Positions 10,783-23,326 of a DNA stretch of 64,000 bases are shown one piece after another. The notes under the pieces were generated by a model, which ran no database searches, had not been told where the DNA came from, and was given only the letters and a program-made list of their open reading frames with translations. The stretch comes from Litsea cubeba (taxonomy: Eukaryota; Streptophyta; Magnoliopsida; Laurales; Lauraceae). The position numbers were made by a program, and so were the translations under genes. Position 1 is the stretch's first letter; every line of letters begins with the position of its first letter. Location of the stretch: assembly GCA_012931725.1 (NCBI GenBank), contig CM022945.1:18958580-19022579 (forward strand). The letters are read 5' to 3'.

Positions 10783-13555
10783 TGCGAGGATGTAGCATCA
10801 GTGCTGACGGGGTATTAATCACAATTTCCGCTATGTGGTCACTAGATCACTAGTACAATGGGACCCATTCCTTTTAAGCTTAAACAAGAGGATCTAGAAA
10901 TAGAGAAAATGGGTTTTATCTTAAATGATATAAATTATCTGTATGTGGTCGCACGATTGAGTCCTAAAAATTTATAACACAGGTCTCCAGTCATAGCTGC
11001 GACGGAGGATCAGAACTTTAAATCTCGGGCTGTCTTGCAAGTTTGTTCAGTTGCGCTCTTCCCTATGGAGTTCTATGCTATGGCACTTTCAAATTGAGCA
11101 CGTGTTTTGGTTACTTATGAAGATCACGGCCACACCTTCAAATAGAGTTAAGTACTATTGATATCAAACCCGTGTCGGTTTTTCAGGTTTATGATAAATT
11201 CATTTCTTTTATTTCTTCTTCTCTTTTTTGGGAAATCCTCACAAATTAGTATATACCTACACTCGCTCAAATCTCTTATCATCCTTGCTTTAGTCATGAA
11301 TTGGTCCTATTCATTACAAAGGAAGGAAAGTGCCTAACCACCGACCTACTATGAATTTACTTAGGAGTGCAGCTTGATCTACAAAACATGCATTTTTGGA
11401 CGAGAATAATTATTGTAAATTATTATTTAAAACAACTAAATCATCTCTACCCTCAAATGTACTTAAGATGCATGGAATGCGTAAACCTTAACTTCATTTA
11501 CAATATTTAAATTACATACTATTGGACTTACTATGGCTGGTTATTAAATGCGTTAGTTAACTTGAGTCTACACGCATACCACATTTTAGGCCCCACCTGC
11601 AAAATTTCAAACGCTCGACCCAGTTATGCAAAACCCTTGTGCCACGAAGCACCGACACCACACGAATGTGTGAATCTGATTACTATGAGATTCTTTGACG
11701 ACGTGCCACAACAAGTCAAAATGGCATTGCTCCATCAGAGTCTCTGGACCACATCAGTCTTTGTGCATTCAATAATTGAGGAATTATATCTGACTTTTTG
11801 ACTGGTGGATATGCATCCATATTTTGTCCGAGGCCATGTTCAAGTGGGGCGCATTAAGTCATCAATATTATTAGGCAAACGTGCTCCCCTTGCTGCAATC
11901 TCAGCCCCTCTACAAGTAGCCTGCAAATTGATGATTCAAAGAAATGTACCATGTTACCAACTATCTGATATCAATGCCAAGCCGGCCACATAATAAGATG
12001 GGTAGTTGGGGCTCAGCTGGGGCAGGTTACGTCTAGATTTTGAGGGGGTTCACAGCGGCCCCTGTAAATTCAAGAGAAACAGGGGTATCCTTCCTACGTA
12101 GTAAGCTCTCTTTCTACTTGTATGGGTTCTCTCCCCGCCCATAGGTCCCATCCCCCATAATTAGGTTAAGAAAAAGTGTCCTAGACCTCAAATGTACGTA
12201 ACTAGTCACCAAAATCCTATCTCTAGGGCAACAAGTCCATCAAAGAGGCCCACTTAAAAAGTCAAAATTAGTAAAAATGAATGTTTTTTATATCGTTGTA
12301 GATGAACTTGACTCTAATAGAAAGTAGGTCGACTGATCACATCAACATACAAGTGCACATGCCACATGATGAGTTTGATGGTGGGTCAAATTCCTATCAG
12401 AGTTAAATTTGTTCGTCTGTGGCTAATAAATATGGAGTTGTCCTTTGAGCAATTTCTATTTATTGGTTATGGACTCGGTGATGATGTTGTAGCCTCCGCC
12501 ATAGGAATTTTATTATTCCTAGAGTGGTCAAATCTACACTCTAAGTGCTTGTTTGTTTACATTAAAATACATATGAATTCATGGCCAAATGAACTCCGGT
12601 AGTGGATTATTAAAGAGGTAAAGTACTGTGAATGATATGAGGTGAGAGGTGAAGGATATATAGTGTAGCAATATAAAAGTGTGAGTGATATAAGGTGAGA
12701 GGTGAAGGATATAGTGCGGCAACATAAATTGGAAACTTTATATTAATTCCTAGGGTTTGAATTACTATGGTCTATGGTGGTGACGAGAAATTCATTTTCC
12801 ATCTTGATCCGCTTTTAATTGAGATGTTATTTGATGGCCATGCGTGTAAATTTACTTTGAATCTTTATTTTCTAACCAATTATAGCATGAGTTCCCATGT
12901 ATTCTATTCCAATCAAGAGATGCAAAGTGATGGTTGACATTTGATATCAATTTGGTGTACTCATGTTATTAGGTCCATCAAATCATCTTAGCCCTTTAGT
13001 TTTTGGCCGTCAAGTGTTAGTGGCTACACATAGTCAAAATTTATCGCGGTAATATCCAAGGAATATTATTGTCCGATTCAAGGTTAAATCAGGACCAATT
13101 TTAATTCAATTGGCAGGTTTTTGTGAATGGATGAGATTAACCATATAGGTGCCCCATATGAAAAAAAAAAGTGCCAAAAAAGGGCCATTATATAAATCTG
13201 ACTCGATCATGCTAGACTTAGGAATCTAGGGCCCGAAATTTTGGGCCAGATCATATGGATTCCATGTTGCATGCATCCTTGGCAAGTTCATGCAAAAAGT
13301 CTTTATAATCAAACCATTCTCCTTTCCATTATTATCATCACATCCATACAATTTGATTATTACAACAGATTCAGTCGCATCAAAGTCAAAACACATATGA
13401 AGAAAATACATGGACAGTTAGACCTTGCCCAGTAGTATAACCTAGGCCTTGGTCCCAATCGAGAATAACCCACTCACAATTCCCATTCATGTATGTATGG
13501 GATGCACATATACACTTCATACGTGCAAAATATATTTCATACATACACATACGTA
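10783..13555. other. Gene-free stretch with one local tandem duplication
   Basis: No convincing gene. At 12628-12680 and 12681-12728 a unit of about 53 bases containing GGTGAGAGGTGAAGGATAT occurs twice in tandem with several differences. The last few hundred bases before 13556 are presumably the 3' untranslated region of the minus-strand XTH gene. Confidence 0.5.
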
Positions 13556-15423
13556 TTAGACGCCGTACATGCATTCTGGGGGAGTGACTGGGTAGCGAGA
13601 CTTGTCGGTGCAGTAGTCATAGATCATGTGGTTCATTCGAACCCACCTGTACCTTTCAGCCTGAACTGGGTTGAGCTGCTGGTATGCAGGACCTTCCCAC
13701 CAGTTATTAGGGTTGGATGCACAGTTCGCCTGACCGGGGGCCGCGCAACCCTCGATGTCAAAGTCCATATAGTAGGCATAGAAAGGTGCCTTGCTCCAAT
13801 CGATCTTCTCTAGCCCTCCTCTTGTAGCCCAGTCGTCCGCCTCCCACAATGTCGAGTACACTCCCATGGGTTGGAACTTGGGAAATGGAAGCCCTCTCGC
13901 TTCATTGTTCTTGTACACTCTAACGGGCACCTCGTCGATGGAGAAACTGCACAAAGAACACATACGATGATACAGTTTTACATGGTTTGACATCCAGAGC
14001 AAAAGTTTTATTACAATCCAAACAAACAAACAATGACAATTTTGCATTGAAAATTCTTGCTTGAAATCAAACTAGTCATGTCAATAGCGGTTAGCGGAAA
14101 TTTTTTATAAAAGATGAGTGTGGATTAGTCATGTAAAAAAAAAAATTTTTGAATTGGTAAATATCTCATAGTATCAAGGTGATGACCGGTTGTTATTAGT
14201 CTAATTTTATTTTTACTGTCAACTTCGACGTCAAGTCCATATCATATCAAGGTGAAACATGATGGGAGCCGATTATAACATTTATAAGCATGATATTAAT
14301 GCTATAACTGGAGGGTAGTTAGGTTAGGTTTCTAGCTTTATCTTTTAGTACCATAATGAATGAAAATATCATGTGCAGTTCTTACACAACATGGTGATGA
14401 TTCCAAAGGATAGAGTAGGTGTGGTATTCAGCTGCAGGATCGAACCAGAGGTTGATCCTCTGTTCTCTGTCACCCTTCCCGTGTGCATACACGTTGGTTT
14501 GGACCGTGTAAGGTTGCCCAGACCTATTGCCCAAAAATTCAAAATCCAATTCGTCTCGCACGTTGTCGGTGTCCGAGTTCATCTACCAAATCAACAACAA
14601 CAAAAACACAACCTCAGATTCAGTAACCATTAATATATAGCTAAATTGCATCTTAGTTTGGACTTTGAAGAAGAGAAGAAATATACATAGAAGGCAGTAA
14701 CTGTTCCCGCAGAGTCGCCAGGGATGAGCTTTATCTTCATGCTCACACGCCCGAACAAGTACTTGCTTTTGGAAGCAAACCCACATCCTAAAATGCAGAA
14801 ACCAGATAGAAAGGTTGTAATTTTGTAGAAACTTTGGACCACATGAGCCATCACAGTAGTCAGTACATACGATCTATGTGACTATGTCCCATGTGGGCCA
14901 TTATCCAATTATGTTGTACCATATTTAGGCTGTACGGGCGGACCTAGGTATTGAGTTTTGGGGGCAGTGGCCCTGTCCTACTTGGAAATAAGCCCAAGTT
15001 CAATTTGAAAATAGGCTCTTGTGGCTTCAAACGACCTGTAAAATAAGCCCCGGCCCCCCTCAAATGACAAAATAATGAAGAGAGTAACATTGTGGACATC
15101 CTTTCCTCCCACTCTCGAGCCCAAAATGAAAATTCTAGGTCTGCCACCGACTACACTAGTGGCTTATAATCAAATGATGGATGACGACCCACATGGGTAT
15201 CTCCTTTTTGGTGAAACAAATGAAAGATGGGGGTACCTGAAGTTTGATCTAGGATCAGCTGGATGGCCTTTCCCCCTTCAATTTGTCTGATATGGGAATC
15301 CGACCACGTGATTTTGAAGTCTTGGAGAAATGTCGCTGGGCGAGACCTAACCGACACTGCCAAAAGGAGAAGATAGATTGCAAGAGAAAAGGAACTATGA
15401 CTTAGGGAAGTAAAGGTGGCCAT
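13556..15423 (-). CDS. XTH: Xyloglucan endotransglucosylase/hydrolase (GH16), intact four-exon gene
   Basis: XTH enzymes cut and rejoin xyloglucan chains in the cell wall and are secreted. Exons on the minus strand are 15423-15237, 14787-14687, 14582-14386 and 13946-13556; all splice sites are GT-AG and the phases fit, giving 291 aa, normal for the family. Residues 1-27 are a hydrophobic signal peptide. The active-site block DELDFEFLG is at residues 106-114, with nucleophile Glu107, Asp109 and acid/base Glu111; the family usually has DEIDFEFLG, so Ile-to-Leu is a mild change. It is followed directly by the conserved N-glycosylation site NRS. ADDWATRGG and the C-terminal XET_C domain with paired cysteines (YDYC, PPEC) are present. 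The start is supported by a TATA box about 60 bases upstream. Intron 1 contains a probable transposon remnant. Which XTH subgroup it belongs to was not determined. Confidence 0.95.
14937..15152. mobile_element. Probable hAT-type miniature element remnant in XTH intron 1
   Basis: The left end GGGCGGACCTAG and right end CTAGGTCTGCCACCG are inverted repeats of each other and resemble the GTGGCGGACCTA ends of the element at 39106-39954. No 8-bp target duplication could be made out, so the boundaries are approximate. It lies wholly inside intron 1. Confidence 0.45.
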
Positions 15424-15484
15424 AAGTGTAGAGACGAGAGAGAGAGACTTTGGTAATGCAATGTGTGGTGTGGAGTGGTAGGGG

Positions 15485-15491
15485 TTTTATA
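15485..15491 (-). promoter_or_regulatory. TATA box of the XTH gene
   Basis: On the minus strand the sequence CTATAAAACC lies about 62 bases before the XTH start codon, with a CT-rich leader between. Position and sequence are as expected for a plant core promoter. Confidence 0.7.
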
Positions 15492-15492
15492 G

Positions 15493-17120
15493 TAGTGAGA
15501 AGGGAGAGGAGATAAAAAGATGGAGCCTGGCGCATTCAAATGGAAAGGGACATGACAGCTTCGGCTTTGGATTGGAGCACTGTGGTACAGCTAATAGCAA
15601 GCCAGTCATTGGCCCGCCAATCTCTAGAAGGACCCGTTTTTTCTCCTCTTAATCTTTCAAAGTCCTGTTAGCTGAGGTTGTCACGTGCGGAAGAATGTTC
15701 CATCGTTTGGGAGGGTGATTTTTTTACTGACTCGTCTAGGAACGTCCCTTAGATAGTGCCATTATATTCCCTTCAATGACTCAACGGTAATTCGAAGTAT
15801 GTCAGAGGATTCATGACATTTCATATCGCAAGCCTTTTTGTGTTTCACCACAAGGGCACAAGGAGAGGATAATTTGACTCTTGGAGTTGGATTTAGTTCT
15901 GTTATTATCATTATTGCTATCATCATCATCATTATAATAATAATAATGATAATAATAATAATAATATATTATTAGTAGTAGTAGTAGTATTATCAGTATT
16001 AGTATTATTCTGTAAGACTAATACTATTCTATAAGACCCTATTTGATTTGCAGTTTGACTTTCCTTGGAGATTCATGGGTTAAGCCCAGGTTTTAGTGAT
16101 AGTGGTTATGATAATCGATGTTCAGTTGCTACTAGCTAGGCAGATTATTAAGAATATTTTTTTTATTGATATGGGTATTCCTGAAGTTTTTGACCCAACA
16201 CGACAAAGTAGCACATACTAAATCCACATAAACGCACACCAAAAAAATTTGGATTGGATTTTGAAACAATGCATGGGAAGATTTTTAAGAACACTTGTTT
16301 TATATGCATTTCTTTACTTCTGATTGGGTTATGCTCGTACAGTTAGCTCTAATGTCATGAAATCCCCCTTCCCCTTCTTAATAAAGTTTTAAACTTTCCC
16401 CATAGGTACTTGTGCAGCTGTGCTAACATCATATGCAATGAGATTTGACTGAAATGCCCTTAATATATGTGATAGGCAATTGCACAAATAACAATGAAAA
16501 TTAATGAAAGAAGGGTTTTATAGCCGATTTTGCGATATCACACTATTAAGGGCTATTTTGCTCATTTCGGTGGCATTTGTACTGATCACCTGTGTGGAAA
16601 ATTTTAAATTCTTCTAAGTGAAAGATGAAATGCTTGTCTAGACATAACTGGACGGTCAAAATCCTTATTTATTTTAGTTTGAGAGGTTTTAAACTATCCC
16701 CTCTACTAACTAACACTTGTGCTCTTAAATTGACACTGATCTTAGTTTAACACTTTCCTATAAATTATCAATCGTTCAATTTTAACTAGAAAGAATTCTA
16801 CAGAAAAATGATAAAAATTAAATGATATATCACTATCGTACTATAACAACCTAGAATTATTTCTACCAAAAAACAACCTAGAATTATCATATACTAAAGG
16901 CTGAGTGTTTTGGATTCAATGATGACCAAATTCTATTTGATTTTGAATTTTATATCGAGACTTGCTAAAAAATTAAAAAAGTATAGGTTGTGAGACTCAA
17001 ACTCACGATCTCTTACTTTTAAAAAAACTGACTTAACCACTTTACAACATATACTATTATATAATTATTTATCTAAAAAATGCCAAAAGTAGTTACCTAC
17101 AGCGGTGACCCTAGCCACAT
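15493..17120. other. Gene-free stretch upstream of XTH, with trinucleotide repeats
   Basis: It contains the presumed XTH promoter and, at about 15900-16000, a run of ATA/ATG/TAG trinucleotide repeats (microsatellite). No coding region was recognised. Confidence 0.5.
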
Positions 17121-17126
17121 GGGTCA

Positions 17127-17157
17127 TGCCCGTGCTTAGCACTAGTTATTGTGCTAA
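17127..17157 (+). mobile_element. Helitron-like 3' terminus
   Basis: The sequence GCCCGTGCTTAGCAC, a hairpin-forming motif, is followed about 15 bases later by GTGCTAA before TT. This is the form of a Helitron 3' end (hairpin, short spacer, CTRR, host T). It matches three other copies in this window at 24435, 45153 and 59271. The 5' end of this copy was not located. Confidence 0.5.
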
Positions 17158-19254
17158 TTTAATATTACGATCGAGCATCTCTAACCTATTTGATTCCTTG
17201 TGTCCCTTGATTATTGCATCCTACGTGGGCAATTCATAAGAGTAATGTCTAGTGTTGTACTCATGTTAATATTTCTTAAACATACTTATATGTATATATG
17301 ATCTATGCTTTTCAGTTAAATACGTAAGATTTTCATGTAAGTTGCATAGTTTGCTTATTATTGTTAAGGATAAGTTATTTTTATCCAACCCCTCATTTAG
17401 CAAAAACTCCATAATTTGCTCAATAGAGTTTGTGTTAGTGACTTAATTTGCTGAAGAGACAACCAGACGACTACGAGAGGTTCTTTGGATAGAAGGGTAT
17501 ATAACTATATATAGAACAAAACACAACAAAATAGGAAAATGGGGATTGGTTCGTACTCTTTATTTCTCTCTCAGTAGATCCACCAACTGTGGGCCTACCC
17601 TTCCAGATAGGAACAGGTCTTCCAGTCGGCCCACATAGATCCAAAACCACACCAATTGGATGGGTGACCTGCTCGGTCTCACTGGTTAGAACGATAATGA
17701 CGACAGCTGGCAATTGAATGGAAAAGACTCCCTAACTTGGATTGGCAGCCCCATCACCATCTTAGTGATGTAACTTAGTCCAATCCAAGCCGAACCCAAT
17801 TTATGGACAGGCAACACACCCTAACCCAACCCAAGGTGATATTTTCTCAACCCATGCTGAGTCAGGTCGAGTCAGTTAGGTCAACATGTATGGGCCTTGT
17901 TCTGGTTGTGGGCATAGTAGGGCTAGACTAGATAGTAGATTCCAACGAAACTCAGGTTGGGTTAGAGTGAATAGAGACAGGTTCAACTAAAGAGTGAACT
18001 TGTTTTCACTCATAGTCATCCATGGTCATTCCATCGCACGTTTCCTGTATCACTATCACAAATAATCACACAATTCAAGCAGTCGCTTATCATCCAAGTC
18101 CTCGTATCAAAAGTGTAATAATACAGTGGCTAGAGGTCGAGGGTGACGATTGTGGCTCCTAACCACACTGGGCCAGTTGTGATGATGCATGTCGGGGTTT
18201 GGAATTCTATACATTCTCTAACATAACAGTAGAAAGAAAGAAAGGGTCTTTTTTTTTTTTTTGACATCACCAAGGTGCTATCAGTAAACGTACACGCACG
18301 TGGGTGAGAGCTAGTCCATTAATCAGGTGGCCCCCAAGGAAAGGACCACCAGCTGAAAACATGCACTGACCAGTGACCAGCCCTTTATAACAATTAAGTA
18401 CACTTCAATTTCATCTTTTAATTTTTACAACTGCGGATCTACCCATTTGTTGTTGGTTAGTTTCATTACCACAACGCCATTTTCCTTTAAAAAAAACCCC
18501 CCGAAAAAAAAAAAAAAAAAAAAAAAACAATTGTATAGAATTAGAAAAAGAAAAATCATGTGTGGGGACTTACATGACAAACAATGTGGGTAGGGAATGG
18601 ATGGGGTGCTTTTTTATGTGGAGTATATTTTTCAAATAAAAATAAAAGACTAAAAGAATGATTTTTTCTGTTTTGTTTGGCGTTAACGTCTTTAGTGGTA
18701 TTCTTTTTAATAAAAAAAAGTGCCATTTTCTAAAAACTAAATTTGAACTAAAAGGTTGGAAAATCATTAATTTCCACATTTTCACCAAAAAAAGGTGGAA
18801 ATTAAACACTTTTTGTAAAAGATGTTCCTCCAGAGCAAGCTATAAAATCTGAATCTATAAAAGTCATTGTTTTCCATTTCATCAAAAAAAATTATTGTAG
18901 GAGAAAATACTGTAAAAAACTGTCATGATCTCAACTGAGCAGATAGAATTGTATATCATTTACGTTTTTTTTTTTTTTTTTTTTTTTCATTAGATCAAAC
19001 GGTACGTTACTATGAAATATGGATGATACAAGAGAATTAAGGGTCCATATGTACGTCCCAAAGGGCTTGGACTGATGAAAGGGGTGACTGTGTTTTGAGA
19101 TTGGTGAAGGCATTGTGGATAATTTATCATATATAAAACAAGGAGACTGAACTGACATGAAACTCACTTGGGTCTGTGCCTTTTATCAGTGCGGCTCCTT
19201 GCATGATCTTATTTCTCATAATCTGGCTCTGTGCTTAATTGTATGTTCATCAAA
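17158..19254. other. Gene-free stretch with homopolymer runs
   Basis: No gene was recognised. Long A or T runs occur near 18250, 18506-18527 and 18966-18987; some could be retroposon tails but no body could be assigned. Confidence 0.4.
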
Positions 19255-19259
19255 CTTTT

Positions 19260-20023
19260 TGTTAGAATATTGAAGCTTCAGGCCTTAAAAGTCAACAAAT
19301 GAGGCTGAAGAAAAAGTTGATGTCAGATTAAATACAAAAAAGTTGACAGACGGCTGTCAAAATCGAGCCCGAGGCACGACATGCCTCGTAGCGAGGATGA
19401 AGTTCGCTATAGCGAGGGTAGCGCATAGGTCTAATTCGTTTTGGACTGTAAGAAGAAATTTGAAAAATGACTCTATTCTAAGTGGAGTATTTTTAGGAGT
19501 CTCTTGCACCAATTTGAGGCTATAAATTGGGTGTTTCTCACAACCCAAAGAGACACGGATCATCTCTTAAGTTCTTAATTAGTGATCTAATTGAGAGAAA
19601 TATCATCTAAGAGTTGTGCTGCCAAGTACTCTAAAGAGTCAGGTTCTTCTGCATCCCTTGTAGAAGATCATCTTTTTGCATAGAAGATTTGAAGAGTCAA
19701 GTGCTGGATTGAGTCTGTTGCAATCAACGGTGTGAAGTCGTTGAAGTGTGAAGTGACTCAATGTAACTTCAGTCTTTAGATAGGGGATATCTATGGAGGA
19801 AATCTGAGTTTCTTGTAATTGCAAGATTCATAATATTTGATTTGATCCAATTCGGATCGGTGGTTTTTCACCCGGTTAGGGTTTTCCACCTTAAATTTGG
19901 TGTCCTTGTGGTGTGTGCTTCTTGTGATTTTATTTCCGCTGCGCAGATTATTATTTTTTTTGTACACTAGTGGGTTGATTTATTGAGTGGACCAATCTAG
20001 AAATCTCGAACCCTAAATCTTCA
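19260..20023 (+). repeat. 5' LTR of the 19.3-22.0 kb element
   Basis: It begins TGTTAGAATATTG and ends AAATCTTCA, matching 21211-21979 along its length with scattered substitutions and small indels. It is followed directly by the primer-binding-site-like sequence. Confidence 0.85.
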
Positions 20024-20053
20024 ATTGATATCAAAGCGGGTTACACTAATTTA

Positions 20054-20780
20054 TTGTGTTTGATCCAAGAGATTTCTAGAATGGTACTCAATCAATTCTT
20101 GGCTGGACCTTCTATGTCTGATGATGATAATGAAGATGAGGTGTTATATCACGAACAAGATTGGGAGGAAAAATACTACTCCGCGTTTAATGATTGTGTG
20201 AGGATGACCAAGTATGGTAAGAATGTCACAATCAAGTTAAAACTTGCTCAAGAAGAAAATTCTACATTAAATAATGATTTTGAGCAAGCACTTGAAAATA
20301 TTCGTCTCTTGGAAAGTCAGAAAAGCTGCATTGCTGAAAATTTGACCACTGAGAGTCAAAAACTTAAAAAAGGCTAAACAAGAGATTGAGAATATGAAGA
20401 CGGAGTTGCAGATTGTTAAAAATTTGCAAGGAAGACTGAAGATCACTCTTTCTGAGTTAGAAGTTAAACAAGTTTCGCTAAACAAAATGAACACTGGTTC
20501 GAAGACTCTTACAAATATCTTGTGTGGTCAGAAATCCCAGTTTGATGGAAGCGGTCTCGGTTATGATCATGGTGCATCCACTTCAAATGCTAAAGGTAAA
20601 ATAATTTTTGTTTCAAGTGTTGCACATGCTACTCCACATACTACACTTTCAAATAATGTGTCGAGTAGTTTCAAGAATAAAAATGTGTCACGACCTGCAC
20701 GCACATCCACTTGTCACCATTGTGGAAAGAAATGACACATTCGTCCCTATTGCAAGAAGCTGCAAAGTCTACCCAAGACC
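20054..20780 (+). pseudogene. Decayed copia gag remnant with zinc knuckle
   Basis: Two open blocks encode a coiled-coil-like, Lys/Glu/Gln-rich segment (first block to 20377, second from 20394) and then CHHCGKK followed by HIRPYCKKL, a CCHC zinc knuckle. The blocks are joined by a one-base frameshift in the A-run near 20368, and a TGA at 20733-20735 stands where the knuckle's conserved glycine codon (GGA) should be. Everything downstream of the knuckle (protease, integrase, RT, RNase H) is missing. Confidence 0.7.
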
Positions 20781-21210
20781 AAGCAATGGCGGAAAAATTT
20801 TTCTCTACCCAAGACGACTCCAATTTGGGTAAGAAAGTCTGATTTGCCTAAAGAGTTTGCTCACACTGTGCTGAAAGCTCAAACTATACAAGTGTGGGTG
20901 GCTAATTATAAAAAGCCCTGATCAAGGAAGTCAAGCTCCCACCCCCAGTGCTGATACGAAGATCATAATGTGGGGGAGTCAAAATTGAGGGGGAGATACT
21001 GTTGGATCCAGATTGACAGAAGTTGCTGATGATTTTTGTTTGTCAATTATGGACAAATTCAGGGGGAGATTAATGAAGCCAGGGGGAGTTCTACAAGCTA
21101 AGGCAATTCAAGATCTACAGTACTGATTTTTTTATTTTAAAACTCATTTTCTTTTGGGTATATCATATTGTTATAGAAGATTTATCCAAGAATTGCCAAG
21201 AGGAAGAGAA

Positions 21211-21979
21211 TGTTAGAATATTGAAGTCGGGCCTTAAAAGTCAACAAAAGAAACGGAAGAAAAAGTTGCTGCCAGATTGAATAAAAAAAAGTTGACAGAC
21301 GGCTGTCAAAATCGTGCCCGAGGCAGAGACATGCCTCGTAGCGAGGATGAAGCTCGCTATAGCGAGGGTAGCGCAGAGGTCTAATTCGTTCCGGACTGTA
21401 AGAAGAAATTTAGAAAATGACTCTATTCTAAGTAGAATATTTTTAGGAGTCTCTTGCACCAATTTGAGGTTATAAATTGGGTATTTCTCACAACCCAAAG
21501 AGACACATATCATCTCTCAAGTTCTGAATTAGTGATCTAATTAAGAGAAATATCCTCTAGAGATTTTTGAAAAGTTGTACTGTCAAGCACTCTAGAGAGC
21601 CAGGTTCTTCTGCATCCATTGTAGAAGATCATCTTCTTACATAGAAGATTTGAGGAGTCAAGCGCTGGATTGAGTCTATTGCAACCAACGGTGTGAAGTC
21701 GTTGAAGCGTGAAGTGACACAAGGTAACTTCAGTGTTTAGATAGGGGATATCTGGGGCGGAAATCTGATTTTCTTGTAATTGCGAAATTCATAGTGTTTG
21801 ATTTGATCCAGTTCGGATCGGTAGTTTTTCACCCGGTTAGGATTTTCCACCTTAAATTTGGCGTCCTTGTACTATTTGCTTGTGATTTTATTTCCGCTGC
21901 GTAGATTATTATTTTTTGCACACTAGTGGGTTGATTCATTGAGTGGACTAATCTATAAATCTCGAACCCTAAATCTTCA
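21211..21979 (+). repeat. 3' LTR of the 19.3-22.0 kb element
   Basis: It is the direct repeat of 19260-20023, preceded by the purine tract at about 21197-21210, and ends in TCTTCA. Confidence 0.85.
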
Positions 21980-21984
21980 ATTTT

Positions 21985-22889
21985 GCTCACTGTGAGGCTG
22001 AATTAAGAAAAAAGTCTATGATTAATTAAAAGATTACTAAACTTTAAGGATATTAATCAAAGGGTGAAATCGTTTGATGGGGTTGAAATTTCACCTGACT
22101 CTTCGTCGATTAAAAAACAAATGTATCCAAGTGGGCTCCATAAGTTGGACCTCTTGAATACATTATACAGTCGGTCGGGAATAGGTGAACATTTTCTTAT
22201 AGAAGAGATGAAGAATGTATAAATTTCACCGTGATGCACACTTCTGCAAAATGATTGCATATACGGCCACGGGCCGGTACACTACACTAAATTGGGACAG
22301 GTAAGCAAAACCTGCATCCTAGGTCCCCAGTGCCTCTGCAGTTTGCACCTATTAGACTCCAGGACACAGGCACAGCTGCCTATTTCCATCCAAGGACAAT
22401 CCAAAAGGAGGAATGACAAAAGGAAAGAACGGTTGAAAACACTCGAACAAAAATAAAGGCTACTTTTTCATGTCATGACACAAACACAGAGTATCAATTG
22501 AGACATGTTATTTTGGTGGGTTGAATGGTTCTATCATATGCATAGGCTGGCTTGGAATAGGGTTCCATATTTATGATATTAGCTCTATATATTCGATATG
22601 TTTATCCATCTCATTTATAGCAACACAATTATCATTCAGAATAAAATAAATAGTTTTGACCGACGAGATAATAACCTCAGATAAATGATGAGAATTTTCA
22701 ATAAGATGGAATTTTAATACAACCCTAATCTACCGGGTGCCGATATGTTCAATGTGAAATCCGAAATAACATGTTCAATGTTAAGAAAGCTCTCACCGTT
22801 AAAAAAATTGAATCCCCCTGAATTAAAAGCAGCTACTAAACGTCAGCATACGAACATCCCATATGAGAGAATTTGGGTGGTTAATGAGG
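21985..22889. other. Gene-free stretch
   Basis: No coding region, RNA gene or defined repeat was recognised in this AT-rich interval. Confidence 0.4.
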
Positions 22890-22897
22890 CTTGCACT

Positions 22898-23318
22898 TAG
22901 GGTTGCAAACAGGACGGTTTTATATCGGAGAACGATAGTTGACCCGGACCCGTTTTAAAATAACGGTTCCGGATCCAGTTTTGAATCGGAACTTGTTTTG
23001 TTGGTTCCATACCCGATTTCGATAAGAAAACCCGGATACAGTGCATCAAGTCTACAACATTCAGTATTATACATGATAAGAATGTCCAAAAAGAGTTGAT
23101 TTTAAAGTACAAATTGTAATATCAAAGACTCATATGCCGAGTCCCTGGTCCACGAGTCGGAACCTATATGGACCTGGAACCGGACATGTTTATCAATCGG
23201 AGGCTAAATTAGGTTTCAGACCTGGACCTATTTATGAATTGGAACATAAAATAGGTTCCAGACACGGTTTTTTACTGGTTGAAACTTCTGAATAATCAAA
23301 TACCCGTTTGCAACCCTA
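22898..23318. mobile_element. hAT-type miniature element (421 bp)
   Basis: Terminal inverted repeats TAGGGTTGCAAACAGG and CCCGTTTGCAACCCTA bound the element. The flanking octamers CTTGCACT (22890-22897) and CTTGTACT (23319-23326) agree at seven of eight positions, the length of a hAT target duplication. The inside is non-coding and built of short related blocks such as GGTTCC and GGACC. Confidence 0.75.
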
Positions 23319-23326
23319 CTTGTACT

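Larger units (their letters stand above)
19260..21979 (+). mobile_element. Non-autonomous copia-type LTR retrotransposon, 2.7 kb
   Basis: Two direct LTRs (19260-20023 and 21211-21979), each TGTTAGAAT...TCTTCA, enclose about 1.2 kb. A primer-binding-site-like sequence (ATTGATATCAAAGCGGG, related to the initiator-Met tRNA type TGGTATCAGAGC) follows the 5' LTR, and a purine-rich tract AGAGGAAGAGAA precedes the 3' LTR. The flanks CTTTT (19255-19259) and ATTTT (21980-21984) could be a target duplication with one change. The interior keeps only a broken gag/zinc-knuckle remnant and GGGGGAG-rich sequence; no integrase or reverse transcriptase remains. The LTRs differ at very roughly one base in ten to fifteen by eye, so the insertion is old. 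Confidence 0.85.

Noticed and set aside
16981..17050. tRNA-like or SINE-like sequence (TGAGACTCAAACTC...)
   Set aside because: No cloverleaf, A box or B box pair could be made out, and no target duplication was seen.
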